Positions 56,803-64,000 of a DNA stretch of 64,000 bases are shown piece by piece. Each line of letters begins with the position of its first letter. Within the stretch, counting starts at the first letter, position 1. The notes under the pieces were generated by a model. That model saw only the letters and a program-made list of their open reading frames with translations. It made no database searches and was not told the origin of the DNA. Location: assembly GCF_009915685.1 (NCBI RefSeq), contig NZ_JAABLP010000001.1; one strand, given 5' to 3'. The DNA is from Pannonibacter tanglangensis (lineage in GTDB: Bacteria; Pseudomonadota; Alphaproteobacteria; Rhizobiales; Stappiaceae). The position numbers were made by a program, and so were the translations under genes.

Positions 56803-57666
56803 ATGGTTCACGAAGTGTTTGATCGCGAGCGCGACCCATCCCAAGGCAAGCGGGGAATCCGCCGCATTCCGTTCTTTTCCCGCTCCCTGGCCGAGCGCAA
56901 CCTCATGTCCGACCGTCACCTGGGGCCGGTCAGCGTGGCCCGGGCCGGCTCGTCGGTGGCCTCCGCCGACGCGCGCGGAACCCTGTCCCATCCCGCCTTT
57001 GCCGGGATTGCGCCGGCGGCCGACGTTCCGGGCATCGGCAGCCGCGGCCGTCTGCGCCAGGCGCTCCGTCCTGCGGTCAAGCGCGGCCTCGATGTGGTCG
57101 GCAGCGCGGCGGGGCTTGCGCTGCTGTCGCCGCTGTTTCTCGGCATTGCGGCTGCCATCAAGCTCACCAGTGACGGCCCGGTGATCTTTCGCCAGGCCCG
57201 CTACGGGCGCAACGGCGAGCTGTTTTATGCCCTGAAGTTCCGGTCGATGTATGTGGCGACGCAGGATGCCTCCGGCGTTGCGCAGACCCGCAAGAACGAT
57301 CCGCGCATCACGCCGGTGGGGCGGTTCCTGCGACGCTCGAATTTCGACGAGCTGCCGCAGCTGTGGAACGTTCTGAAGGGCGACATGTCGCTGGTCGGAC
57401 CCCGTCCCCACGTGCCGGGCATGCTGGCGGCCGGTGTCCCTTACGAGGAATTCGACACCCGCTACATGGACCGCCATCAGGTGCGCCCGGGCATCACCGG
57501 CCTCGCGCAGGTAAACGGCTTCCGCGGGGAGACCACCGAGGAGTATCACGCCCGGATGCGGGTCAACTACGACCTCGAATACATCCGGACCCAGTCGACA
57601 CGTCTGGACATCAAGATCCTTCTCCAAACCGTCGTGAAGGAATTCACCCGCGGCAGCGGCTACTGA
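56803..57666 (+). CDS. Undecaprenyl-phosphate sugar-phosphate transferase (ExoY type)
   Basis: 287 residues. Priming glycosyltransferase that puts the first hexose-1-phosphate (often galactose) on undecaprenyl phosphate at the inner membrane. The family core is KRGLDVVGSAAGLALLSPLF (membrane segment, about residues 93-120), then GPVIFRQARYGRNGELFYAL, KFRSMYVATQDASG, VGRFLRRSNFDELPQLWNVL, KGDMSLVGPRPHVPGM and RPGITGLAQVNGFRGET. The first 85 residues are a variable soluble part. ATG 56803 is chosen; GTG 56743 would add 20 residues without a better site. Starts its own transcript after the AT-rich region. Confidence 0.92.
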   Translation: MVHEVFDRERDPSQGKRGIRRIPFFSRSLAERNLMSDRHLGPVSVARAGSSVASADARGTLSHPAFAGIAPAADVPGIGSRGRLRQALRPAVKRGLDVVGSAAGLALLSPLFLGIAAAIKLTSDGPVIFRQARYGRNGELFYALKFRSMYVATQDASGVAQTRKNDPRITPVGRFLRRSNFDELPQLWNVLKGDMSLVGPRPHVPGMLAAGVPYEEFDTRYMDRHQVRPGITGLAQVNGFRGETTEEYHARMRVNYDLEYIRTQSTRLDIKILLQTVVKEFTRGSGY

Positions 57667-58362
57667 GCCGCTTCGGGGCGCCTTCTGGCCTTGCGCCCTC
57701 AACCCCGCTGCGGCGGGTTTCGGGGCGCGAGGGCATCTGATCACGGCACCGTCCGGCCGCTGTCCCCGGCGGACCGCCTCATTTGGAACCGGGCGGGCGC
57801 TCTTCCCACGCTTGCAGCGCGCGCCGTGACGGCCTGCCGACAGTTGCCCGGCCGACCAAGGCCTGCCAGGGACCCGCATTGGCCAGCTCTCTCCGGCAAG
57901 CCCTCTCCGCCCCGTACTCTTCGGCCGCCTCTCTTCGGCCGGCGCTGTCCGGCATCGCCCTCCCCCGCATCACCTGCCTTGCAGGGCCCTCTCCTGAAAC
58001 GCCTCTTGGTCTCAGGCTGCCGGGTGGCCGTGTCGTCGCCGAGGTCGATCCGCCCCTTTGCAGCCGTGACACTGGCGACTGCCGGGGTCTGCGCGACCCT
58101 GAGCCAGGGCCTTTGGCGGTCAGGTTCCTTGCGTCGGACCGGATCACGGACACCGCCGTCACGCCCTGCAGCGTCGTCGCGGTTGATCGGAACGGGATGG
58201 GTGGGAATGAAGGACGGGAAGACAAAGCCGCTCTGGCTGGCGCCGGCGCAAGGGGCCGCCACTGGACGGGGACCTGACCACCCTGCGTCCCCGACCAAGG
58301 CGCTTGTGCGCCAGGCCGCTCTGGTGCGGACCGCGACTGTGCCGGGTGAGCTGAGCCGAAGG
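57667..58362. other. Stretch of about 700 bases without a supported gene
   Basis: A terminator-like inverted repeat (ACCCCGC...GGCGGGTTT, about 57702-57720) ends the ExoY-type transcript. The rest is GC-rich with several overlapping open frames on both strands, none with homology, ribosome sites or sensible composition. Nothing else recognised. Confidence 0.5.
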
Positions 58363-58674
58363 TCAGGCAGCCAGGCGCTTGCGCGGTACGGCTGCGCTCT
58401 CCGCCTTGCGCGGTCCGGCGGCCGCTGCAGCAGCCGGAGACTTGCGATCGACCGATGCAGGACGGGCAGCCGGCCGGCGTGCCATGGCGGCGGCAACGCT
58501 GGCCACGACCAGCGCCACCGGCCAGGCCGCCGCAGCCGAGATGGCCAGCAGCAGCCGTCCGCGGCTCGAGCGGCCGGTGTCGATCAGCTCCGCACAGGAA
58601 AAGGCGAGGAACATCAGGGCGACGACGCCATAAAGCAGGGCACCGAGAAACATCAGGATCATTGCGCCGGTCAT
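58363..58674 (-). CDS. Small two-helix membrane protein, 103 aa
   Basis: The start at 58674 has CGGAG upstream. Two membrane helices (MILMFLGALLYGVVALMFLA and LLLAISAAAAWPVALVVASV) are joined by a short polar loop (AELIDTGRSSRG). A basic, Ala/Pro-rich cytoplasmic tail follows (RKSPAAAAAAGPRKAESAAV). No family recognised. It lies 75 bases downstream of another small membrane protein gene on the same strand, so the two may be cotranscribed. Confidence 0.6.
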   Translation of the reverse strand: MTGAMILMFLGALLYGVVALMFLAFSCAELIDTGRSSRGRLLLAISAAAAWPVALVVASVAAAMARRPAARPASVDRKSPAAAAAAGPRKAESAAVPRKRLAA

Positions 58675-58748
58675 GCTTCATGGCTCCGGTTAAGGTTAAC
58701 CCCGGCGGGCCAATGCCGTGTCGCCGCATCCCCGGATCCAAACCTTGC

Positions 58749-58946
58749 CTAAAACAGCCAGGTCAGACCCTTGTAGGTCAGGAAGCCGCTGACGATCATC
58801 GATCCCCAGAACAGGAGGTTCTTGACGACGAGGAACAGGAGTGCCGACGTCCGCTTGCCCAGCACGAGCCGACGGGCCAGAAGACGGCCGTAGGCTTGTG
58901 TAAGATGGGCTGCCCGGTGCATCGGCTCATTCAAGTCCTTGCTCAC
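58749..58946 (-). CDS. Small membrane protein, about 65 aa
   Basis: Starts with GTG; AGGAGG lies just before, so the second of two adjacent GTG codons (58946) has better spacing than 58949. The N-terminal part is soluble and basic (AYGRLLARRLVLGKRTS), followed by a long hydrophobic segment (ALLFLVVKNLLFWGSMIVSG) that probably spans the membrane once or twice, ending FLTYKGLTWLF. No family recognised. Upstream partner of the 103-residue protein. Confidence 0.6.
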   Translation of the reverse strand: MSKDLNEPMHRAAHLTQAYGRLLARRLVLGKRTSALLFLVVKNLLFWGSMIVSGFLTYKGLTWLF

Positions 58947-58949
58947 CAC

Positions 58950-59424
58950 CCCTCCTGAAAAAATAGGCTGCCAGTGCTTAACAACTGTTAAAGTCGTGCC
59001 GCGCGGGCCGGTGCCCGTCTGTGCCAGATTGATGCGTTACGTCTGCGCCACGGTGTCAGACCAACCCGGCGACAGTCGGTCGAAACCGTGACCATCCTGT
59101 GCCGCTCCGCTCTTGACCCGTTGTCCTGTCCGGTCGGGCGCTGCTTGGTCCGGCGCTGCCTGGTCCGGCGCGTCCCGGGCCGGCCCTGCTGCAGCCGGCC
59201 GGGAGGGTCATGCGCCATCAGGCTTGCGCGACGCTGTTGTCGGATCTGCCGAGGCGTCGTTTCACTCCGCCCGCTCATTGGCACAGGGTCGTACAGGGGG
59301 CGCCGGCAGCAACCCGGACAAGGCCGGGACGGCCTTGCGGAGGCTGGCGGAGGCGCGACGCATGCGGCATTCGCATCCGTCCGGCGGCGGCCGGAGATCC
59401 CTGCGTGGCGGCTGTAAGGAGAGA
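58950..59424. other. Intergenic stretch, GC-rich, with short repeats
   Basis: No gene. 59137-59175 repeats GGTCCGGCGCTGCCT-like words two to three times. The region lies downstream of tRNA-Gln on the minus strand; no integrase gene or att duplication is seen. Confidence 0.45.
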
Positions 59425-59499
59425 TGGCTGGGGCGCCAGGATTCGAACCTGGGAATGGCGGTACCAAAAACCGCTGCCTTACCGCTTGGCGACGCCCCA
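59425..59499 (-). tRNA. tRNA-Gln (anticodon UUG)
   Basis: Full cloverleaf on the minus strand: acceptor TGGGGCG / CGCCCCA, D arm with AAGCGGTAAGGC, anticodon stem GCGGT/ACCGC with loop TTTTGGT (anticodon TTG), T loop GGTTCGAATCC, and encoded CCA. Sequence runs 5' at 59499 to 3' at 59425. Its U34 would be a substrate for the MnmD/MnmC-like enzymes encoded at 42552-44543. Confidence 0.96.
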
Positions 59500-59535
59500 G
59501 CAGGCCGGGCCCTGGGCCCGGATCGGGTGCAGCGG

Positions 59536-59564
59536 TGTATACCTTCTGCTTGACGCCGGCGCAA
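59536..59564 (-). promoter_or_regulatory. Sigma-70-type promoter for tRNA-Gln
   Basis: Minus strand TTGCGC (59564-59559), 17-base spacer, TATACA (59541-59536), 37 bases before the tRNA 5' end. Confidence 0.7.
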
Positions 59565-59683
59565 GCTGCACGAATGGCAATCGACAGGGCGCGCAACAGC
59601 CCCGTTCACAGGCAATTTCGTCAGACTTATCCACGGCTTGCGTCAGGCGCATGAACTTTTTTCGACGAATGCGAATTGGGCAC

Positions 59684-59712
59684 TTGCAGACCGGAAAGGG
59701 CGGTGCTAATTA
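59684..59712 (+). promoter_or_regulatory. Sigma-70-type promoter for tRNA-Pro
   Basis: TTGCAG (59684-59689), 17-base spacer, TAATTA (59707-59712), 65 bases before the tRNA 5' end. Confidence 0.7.
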
Positions 59713-59777
59713 CGCGCCACATCGGCGGCGCAAGCAGCTCCGCCGTTCCCGACAGTCGAAAGACTGTTCATCTGGAT

Positions 59778-59854
59778 CGGAGTGTAGCGCAGCCTGGTAG
59801 CGCACCTCGTTCGGGACGAGGGGGTCGCGTGTTCGAATCACGCCACTCCGACCA
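59778..59854 (+). tRNA. tRNA-Pro (anticodon CGG)
   Basis: Cloverleaf: acceptor CGGAGTG / CACTCCG, D arm AGCGCAGCCTGGTAGCGC, anticodon stem CCTCG/CGAGG with loop TTCGGGA (anticodon CGG), T arm GTGTTCGAATCAC, discriminator A and encoded CCA at 59852-59854. Confidence 0.96.
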
Positions 59855-60159
59855 TCCAGACTTCTCCCCAAAAGCAGCCTCGGGACCGTGATCGGCACAC
59901 GTCGAATCACGTTCGCGTATCGCCAGATGTACCAGGGGCGATTTATACGCTGAGACGCTCGCACCCCAGCGTGCAGCAACCCGGACCCACAACCTTTTCC
60001 CTGCAGGGTTGCATCCTTCGCCGCAACTTCCATTGCAGTGTAATGTTGCGCGCAATGCGTGCATTTTACCTGTTGATAACCATTCGGCGCGCGCGCGCCC
60101 CCGAACCGGCTGCATCAATTTTGAGCAAACTGGTCACTCAATTTCCTTAGGGGAACGTG
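59855..60159 (+). promoter_or_regulatory. Upstream region of the chemoreceptor gene
   Basis: No gene. AT-richer patches at 60030-60090 (GTGCATTTTACCTGTTGATA) probably include the chemoreceptor promoter. CG repeats (GCGCGCGCGC) follow at about 60090-60100. Confidence 0.4.
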
Positions 60160-61827
60160 ATGACCATCAAGTTTCGAATTCTGGCAAGCCTTGTAGCCAT
60201 GACGACGATGCTCGCCGTCATGGGTCTTGCCGGCTATTTCGCCTTGTCGACGTCGTATGAATCCATCCGTACAATTGTCAGTGACCGCGTCATTCCGATG
60301 AAACAATTGAAGCGCGTCGCCGACTCCTATGCCGTCAGCATCGTGGACACGGCCCACAAGGTCCGCAGCGGCGCCCTGACCTGGGAGCAGGGACAATCCT
60401 CGGTTTCAGCCGCCCTGTCGATCATCGACCGCGAATGGGCCGCCTACAGCGCCACCTACATGGTGCCGGCCGAGAAGACGCTGGCCGATCAGGTCTACGC
60501 CGCAATGGCTGCAGCCAAGCCGTCCATCACCAAGCTGGAGTACATCCTGCAGTCGCGCGACCAGGCCGCGCTCGATGCCTATGTGACCGGGTCGCTCTAT
60601 CCGACCATCGATCCGATCGGCGAACCCATTTCCAAGCTGGTGGATCTGCAGATCGACGTGGCCAGCCAGGAATACGAACAGGCCCGTGACACCAACCGGC
60701 TGTCGCTGACCATCATGGCCTGCCTGGCCGTCCTCTCGGCGGGCCTTGCCCTGTTCGTTGCCTATTTCGTGGTGACCGGCGTCCTCCGCCCGCTCGCAGC
60801 CATGCAGGATGCCATGAAGCGCCTGGCCGACCAGGACTTCACGGTGGCGATCCCGGGCATCGGGCGCAAGGACGAGATCGGCAAGATGGCCGACGCGGTT
60901 GCCGTCTTCAAGGACAACGGGCTGGAGCGGGTGCGGCTTGAGGCGGAGCAGGCCGCCGAACGGGCGGCGCGCGAGAAGCGGGCCCGCCTGATCGAGGAGC
61001 TGGTCACCACGCTCGACTCGGATGTGGGCATGATCCTGCGCACCGTGGCAGCCGCCTCCTCGGAGCTGGAGGCGACGGCTGCGTCCCTCTCCCAGACGGC
61101 CGAGACCAGCGCGCAGACCGCGACCACGGTCGCTGCCGCCTCCGAACAGGCCGCCGCCAACGTCCAGACGGTGGCTGCGGCCTCCGACGAGCTGGCCGCC
61201 TCGATTGCCGAGATCTCGCAACAGGTGCAGATGTCGGCAAATGTTGCCGATCAGGCGCTCCAGGCCGCGAACCAGACCGAGGCGACCGTCACCGGTCTGG
61301 TTGCCTCGGCTTCCCGGATCGGCGGTGTGCTGGAGCTGATCAACAACATCGCCGGGCAGACCAACCTGCTCGCCCTCAACGCCACGATCGAGGCCGCCCG
61401 CGCCGGAGAGGCCGGCCGGGGCTTCGCTGTCGTTGCGACGGAGGTCAAGACGCTGGCCGCCCAGACCGCCAAGGCGACGGGCGAGATCGGCGCGCATATC
61501 GAGGAGATGCAGAATGCCACCAACCAGGTGGCGCTGGCGATCCAGGGCATCGGCGAGGTCATTCGCCGCATCAGCACGGCCTCGACCGCCATCTCCGCCG
61601 CCGTGGAGGAACAGGGGGCCGCAACGCAGGAGATCGCAAGAAACGTCAACCAGGCCGCCGTCGGAACCCAGCAGGTGTCCTCGAGCATCACCAAGGTCAC
61701 CGGTGCCGCCACCCAGACCGGCGCAGGCTCGGCCCAGGTGCTGTCGTCGTCGCAGGAGCTGGCGCGCCAGTCGCATGTCCTGAAGACCAAGCTGGACGCC
61801 TTCTTCTCCAGCATCCGCGCCGCCTGA
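60160..61827 (+). CDS. Methyl-accepting chemotaxis protein
   Basis: 555 residues. Helix 1 (about 9-28), a four-helix-bundle type periplasmic domain (to about 185), helix 2 (about 188-212), HAMP (VLRPLAAMQDAMKRLADQDF), and a long cytoplasmic signalling rod. The receptor tip is recognisable as IAGQTNLLALNATIEAARAG, EAGRGFAVVATEVKTLAAQT, the CheA/CheW contact site. No C-terminal CheR-binding pentapeptide. ATG 60160 is preferred over GTG 60157 because AGGGGAA is correctly spaced. Ligand unknown. A hairpin (about 61847-61879) follows. Confidence 0.94.
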   Translation: MTIKFRILASLVAMTTMLAVMGLAGYFALSTSYESIRTIVSDRVIPMKQLKRVADSYAVSIVDTAHKVRSGALTWEQGQSSVSAALSIIDREWAAYSATYMVPAEKTLADQVYAAMAAAKPSITKLEYILQSRDQAALDAYVTGSLYPTIDPIGEPISKLVDLQIDVASQEYEQARDTNRLSLTIMACLAVLSAGLALFVAYFVVTGVLRPLAAMQDAMKRLADQDFTVAIPGIGRKDEIGKMADAVAVFKDNGLERVRLEAEQAAERAAREKRARLIEELVTTLDSDVGMILRTVAAASSELEATAASLSQTAETSAQTATTVAAASEQAAANVQTVAAASDELAASIAEISQQVQMSANVADQALQAANQTEATVTGLVASASRIGGVLELINNIAGQTNLLALNATIEAARAGEAGRGFAVVATEVKTLAAQTAKATGEIGAHIEEMQNATNQVALAIQGIGEVIRRISTASTAISAAVEEQGAATQEIARNVNQAAVGTQQVSSSITKVTGAATQTGAGSAQVLSSSQELARQSHVLKTKLDAFFSSIRAA

Positions 61828-61879
61828 CGCGCCACATGACGCGCCACCTGACGCTCTGGGAGGACGGTCAGGCGTGGCG
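61824..61879 (+). terminator. Short repeats and hairpin after the chemoreceptor gene
   Basis: Two 12-bp units (CTGACGCGCCAC, ATGACGCGCCAC) lead into an imperfect stem GCCACCTGAC / GTCAGGCGTGGC. No T-run, so the terminator call is weak. Confidence 0.4.
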
Positions 61880-62005
61880 GCTTGCAGATGGCCCCCCGCT
61901 CGACCGGGGATCAGCCTTGGGGGGCTGACCCGTGTCTGTCCGGGGACCGCTTTGGGGCGGCTCGGGGCAAGCCCCGGTCCGGCTTGGGAGACGGGCGCGC
62001 GCGCC

Positions 62006-62527
62006 TCAGGCAGAGGCCTCGCGCGGACCGTCGAACGGCACGATCAGGGGCTCCTCGAGCGGCAGGTCCGGCTCCTGCGGCACCTGCCCCCCGTCAGGAC
62101 GGGTGCGGGGTGCCATGTCCGGCGCCTCATCGGGGCCAGTGGGAAGCGGCTTGCGCCAGGCGCGGCCGGCATGCTCGCTCGCCTCATCCGCGGCGACGGT
62201 GCCGCCCGTGTCATCGTCCCCGGTGGCGGTGCCGCCGGTCTCGTCCTCCCGATGGGCCTCGCCGCCGCTGTCATCCTCGCCGGGCGTGGCACAGTCGCAG
62301 CTGCCCGTAAGCGGCTGGCGCATTGCCAGGCCCTTCACGCCGTCCTCGGCCTCGATCGCCGGGGCGGACGGTGCCTGCCGCAGCGCAACGCCGCCTTGCA
62401 CCTCGGAGGCGCGGGCGGTCTGCGGGGCCAGGGTGAGAGCCAGACCCGGGACCAGAACCAGGGCCAGGGTCAGCGCCCGAGGCGCCACCGCCGCAACCCG
62501 AACCGAACCTGTCCATCGCCGTATCAT
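62006..62527 (-). CDS. Secreted acidic low-complexity protein, 173 aa
   Basis: The start at 62527 has AGGAG nine bases upstream and gives a long signal peptide (RRWTGSVRVAAVAPRALTLA, then LVLVPGLALTLAPQTARA). The mature part is polar and acidic: a short CDC motif (TGSCDCATPGEDDSGGEAHR), Thr/Gly/Asp repeats (TGGTATGDDDTGGTVAADE) and a Pro/Glu-rich tail. Not recognised. It lies between two chemoreceptor genes on the minus strand but shares no family with them. Real-gene status rests on the signal peptide and ribosome site. Confidence 0.6.
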   Translation of the reverse strand: MIRRWTGSVRVAAVAPRALTLALVLVPGLALTLAPQTARASEVQGGVALRQAPSAPAIEAEDGVKGLAMRQPLTGSCDCATPGEDDSGGEAHREDETGGTATGDDDTGGTVAADEASEHAGRAWRKPLPTGPDEAPDMAPRTRPDGGQVPQEPDLPLEEPLIVPFDGPREASA

Positions 62528-62597
62528 GCCGAGTGCTCCTGGCCCTGCGCGCGGGGGATCCCGGCGCCATGCCGCTGCACTTTGCCGCGAAAGGGCA

Positions 62598-62629
62598 GCA
62601 GGGCCTGTGACGGGGGTCACAGGCCCTGC
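62598..62629 (-). terminator. Long hairpin after the second chemoreceptor gene
   Basis: Perfect 14-bp stem GCAGGGCCTGTGAC / GTCACAGGCCCTGC with a 4-base loop, 29 bases beyond the chemoreceptor stop. The T-run is short (CCCTTTC). Confidence 0.65.
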
Positions 62630-62657
62630 GTTCTCGGCAAAGGATCACCGGTTCCGG

Positions 62658-64000
62658 TCAGGCGGCGGCAACCTCGGCGAGGAAGCGGTCGATCTCGTGA
62701 CGCAGCGCGACCGTCTTCGATCCAAGTTCTTCGGAGGCCGACAGCACGGAGCGGGAGGACGACTGGGTCTCTTCCACCGTGCCGGCCAGACCGTCCATGT
62801 TGGCCTTGACCGCCAGCGTTCCCTGCGCGGCGCGCTGAACACTGCCCGAGATCTCGGAGGTTGCCGCACCCTGCTGCTCCACGGCGGCGGCGATGGCGGC
62901 GGTGTAGCTGTCGACCTCGTCCATGGTGCGGACGATGCCCGAGATGGCGGCGACCGCATCGCCGGTGGAGGCCTGGATGGCCGCGATCTGACCGCTGATT
63001 TCCTCGGTCGCCTTGGAGGTCTGGTTGGCGAGGCCCTTCACCTCGGCGGCCACGACCGCGAAGCCCTTGCCGGCTTCCCCGGCGCGGGCGGCCTCGATGG
63101 TGGCATTGAGCGCCAGCAGGTTGGTCTGCTCGGCAATCGCCTGGATCAGCGTCACCACCTCCCCGATGCGATGGGCGGCCTCGGCCAGGCTCTCGACCTT
63201 GCGGTTGGTTTCCTCGACCGACAGCGTGGCGGTGTTGACGATCGTGCTGGTGCGGCGGACCTGGGCGCCGATCTCGCCGATCGAGGCGGCCAGTTCCTCG
63301 GCGGCGCTGGCAACATTCTCGACGCTGTGCAGGGCGTTGTCGCTGACCGACTGGGTGTCATTCGCCTTGCGGGCGCTTTCCTCGGCGATGCCCGAGAGAT
63401 TGCGGGCGGTGGCTTCCATGCTGCCGGCCGTCTGGCCAAGCTGGGTCGTCAGCGTGCCCACGGTGCTCCGGAAGTCGCGGATCAGGGCCTCGATGCGCTG
63501 CTGGCGCTGCAGCGTGCGCTCCTGCTCGGTGCGGTTTTCCGCCTCCAGGCGCATCCGCTCGATGGCGTTGTCGCGGAAGACCTGCACGGTGCGGCTCATG
63601 TCGCCGATCTCGTCGCGGCGCGTGGCGGTCGTGACGGCGACACTGGTGTCGCCGCGGGCCAGCCGGTCCATCAGCGCGGTCAGGCTGCGGGTCGGACGGG
63701 TGATCAGCATGGAGAGAAGCAGGCCAAGCCCGGCTGCCAGCACGATGGCGGCCAGAACGGCACCGGCCAGCACGGTCAGCGCGGCACTGGCGGCGGCGAC
63801 CGTCGCCAGGCTCTGGCGCTCGGTCATGGCGGCAATGCCGGTCATCACCTCGGCAGACAGCTGATCCAGCGCCTGGCGGCTGCTGGCAAGCCGTTCGGCT
63901 GCCGTCTGCAGCGCCGCCAGCTCGCCGGCATAGGCGTCCGTCTCGGCGGTGATCCGGGCCACCGTGTCCTTGATCTGCGGGAATGCCGCCACATCGGCCG
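62658..64000 (-). CDS. Methyl-accepting chemotaxis protein, C-terminal part (cut by window end)
   Basis: The frame is open to the right edge, so the N-terminus is missing. Visible: the end of the periplasmic domain (DTVARITAETDAYAGELAAL and following), one membrane helix (ALTVLAGAVLAAIVLAAGLG), HAMP (RPTRSLTALMDRLARGDTSV), and the signalling rod with tip IAEQTNLLALNATIEAARAG, EAGKGFAVVAAEVKGLANQT. No CheR-binding tail is seen. Different subfamily from the receptor at 60160 in its cytoplasmic part (TERQSLATVAAAS, NRTEQERTLQRQQR). No other chemotaxis genes are in the window. Confidence 0.94.
   Translation of the reverse strand, partial: ADVAAFPQIKDTVARITAETDAYAGELAALQTAAERLASSRQALDQLSAEVMTGIAAMTERQSLATVAAASAALTVLAGAVLAAIVLAAGLGLLLSMLITRPTRSLTALMDRLARGDTSVAVTTATRRDEIGDMSRTVQVFRDNAIERMRLEAENRTEQERTLQRQQRIEALIRDFRSTVGTLTTQLGQTAGSMEATARNLSGIAEESARKANDTQSVSDNALHSVENVASAAEELAASIGEIGAQVRRTSTIVNTATLSVEETNRKVESLAEAAHRIGEVVTLIQAIAEQTNLLALNATIEAARAGEAGKGFAVVAAEVKGLANQTSKATEEISGQIAAIQASTGDAVAAISGIVRTMDEVDSYTAAIAAAVEQQGAATSEISGSVQRAAQGTLAVKANMDGLAGTVEETQSSSRSVLSASEELGSKTVALRHEIDRFLAEVAAA

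Noticed and set aside
57741..58741. Open frames of 250-320 codons on both strands between the ExoY-type gene and the small membrane proteins
   Set aside because: They overlap each other and the supported small genes, with Arg/Pro/Ala-rich sequence and no motif or ribosome site.
58950..59424. Possible integration site next to tRNA-Gln
   Set aside because: No integrase gene, no second copy of the tRNA 3' end and no composition change in the flank.

Overview
The window reads as chromosomal DNA of an alphaproteobacterium of the order Hyphomicrobiales (Rhizobiales). It is very GC-rich with tightly packed genes. It carries Rhizobiales-style families: a TIGR03808-type Tat protein, a BTLCP transglutaminase-like protein, ExoP/ExoY exopolysaccharide proteins, an ornithine decarboxylase/homospermidine synthase pair and a rhizobial zinc asparaginase. 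It also carries the 'CCTTGAGGGGG' intergenic palindrome family common in rhizobia. A marine or soil Stappiaceae-like organism would fit, but that placement is inference. No prophage, insertion sequence, CRISPR array or rRNA operon is visible.

Layout. 0-10 kb: the end of an M20 dipeptidase, an MHS-type transporter with a large extra loop, a Tat-exported beta-helix protein, a MeaB GTPase with a lipoprotein gene, and an operon of aminotransferase, asparaginase and LOG protein. 10-20 kb: a membrane class III adenylate cyclase; a polyamine operon (ornithine decarboxylase, GNAT acetyltransferase, homospermidine synthase) with a long structured leader; and an EF-hand secreted protein divergent from an OmpR/EnvZ-type two-component system. 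20-31 kb: a cupin, a Na+/H+ antiporter with a cyclic-nucleotide-binding domain, an EamA exporter, malate synthase G, a second (soluble) cyclase, a SulP transporter and its neighbouring XRE regulator.

31-41 kb is the metabolic centrepiece: a cox cluster on the minus strand in the order coxC, coxM, coxS, coxL, coxD, coxE, coxF, coxG. CoxL carries the AYRCSFR active-site loop of form I carbon monoxide dehydrogenase, so aerobic CO oxidation is predicted. CoxC is an MHYT/LytTR membrane regulator. The gap in front of coxM holds 13-bp direct repeats exactly 21 bp apart, a spacing typical of LytTR operators. A large rhizobial palindrome sits between coxL and coxD.

41-48 kb: an SDR enzyme, an orphan ParD-like antitoxin, a split MnmC pair, a 492-residue protein of unknown family, a YbaK deacylase, UDP-glucose 4-epimerase and a BTLCP protein. 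A 1-kb stretch without genes follows. 50-58 kb is an exopolysaccharide locus: O-antigen ligase/polymerase, PPP-family phosphatase, Wzc/ExoP tyrosine autokinase and ExoY-type priming transferase, with cysQ in between. The last 6 kb hold two divergent tRNA genes (Gln-UUG, Pro-CGG), two chemoreceptors (the second cut by the window edge) and small membrane or secreted proteins.

The most unusual material is regulatory: the candidate CoxC operator array, the ornithine decarboxylase leader with a 44-codon reading frame ending inside a terminator-like hairpin, a perfect 7-5-7 operator in front of the XRE gene, and repeated use of 12-15-bp tandem repeats at gene starts and linkers.
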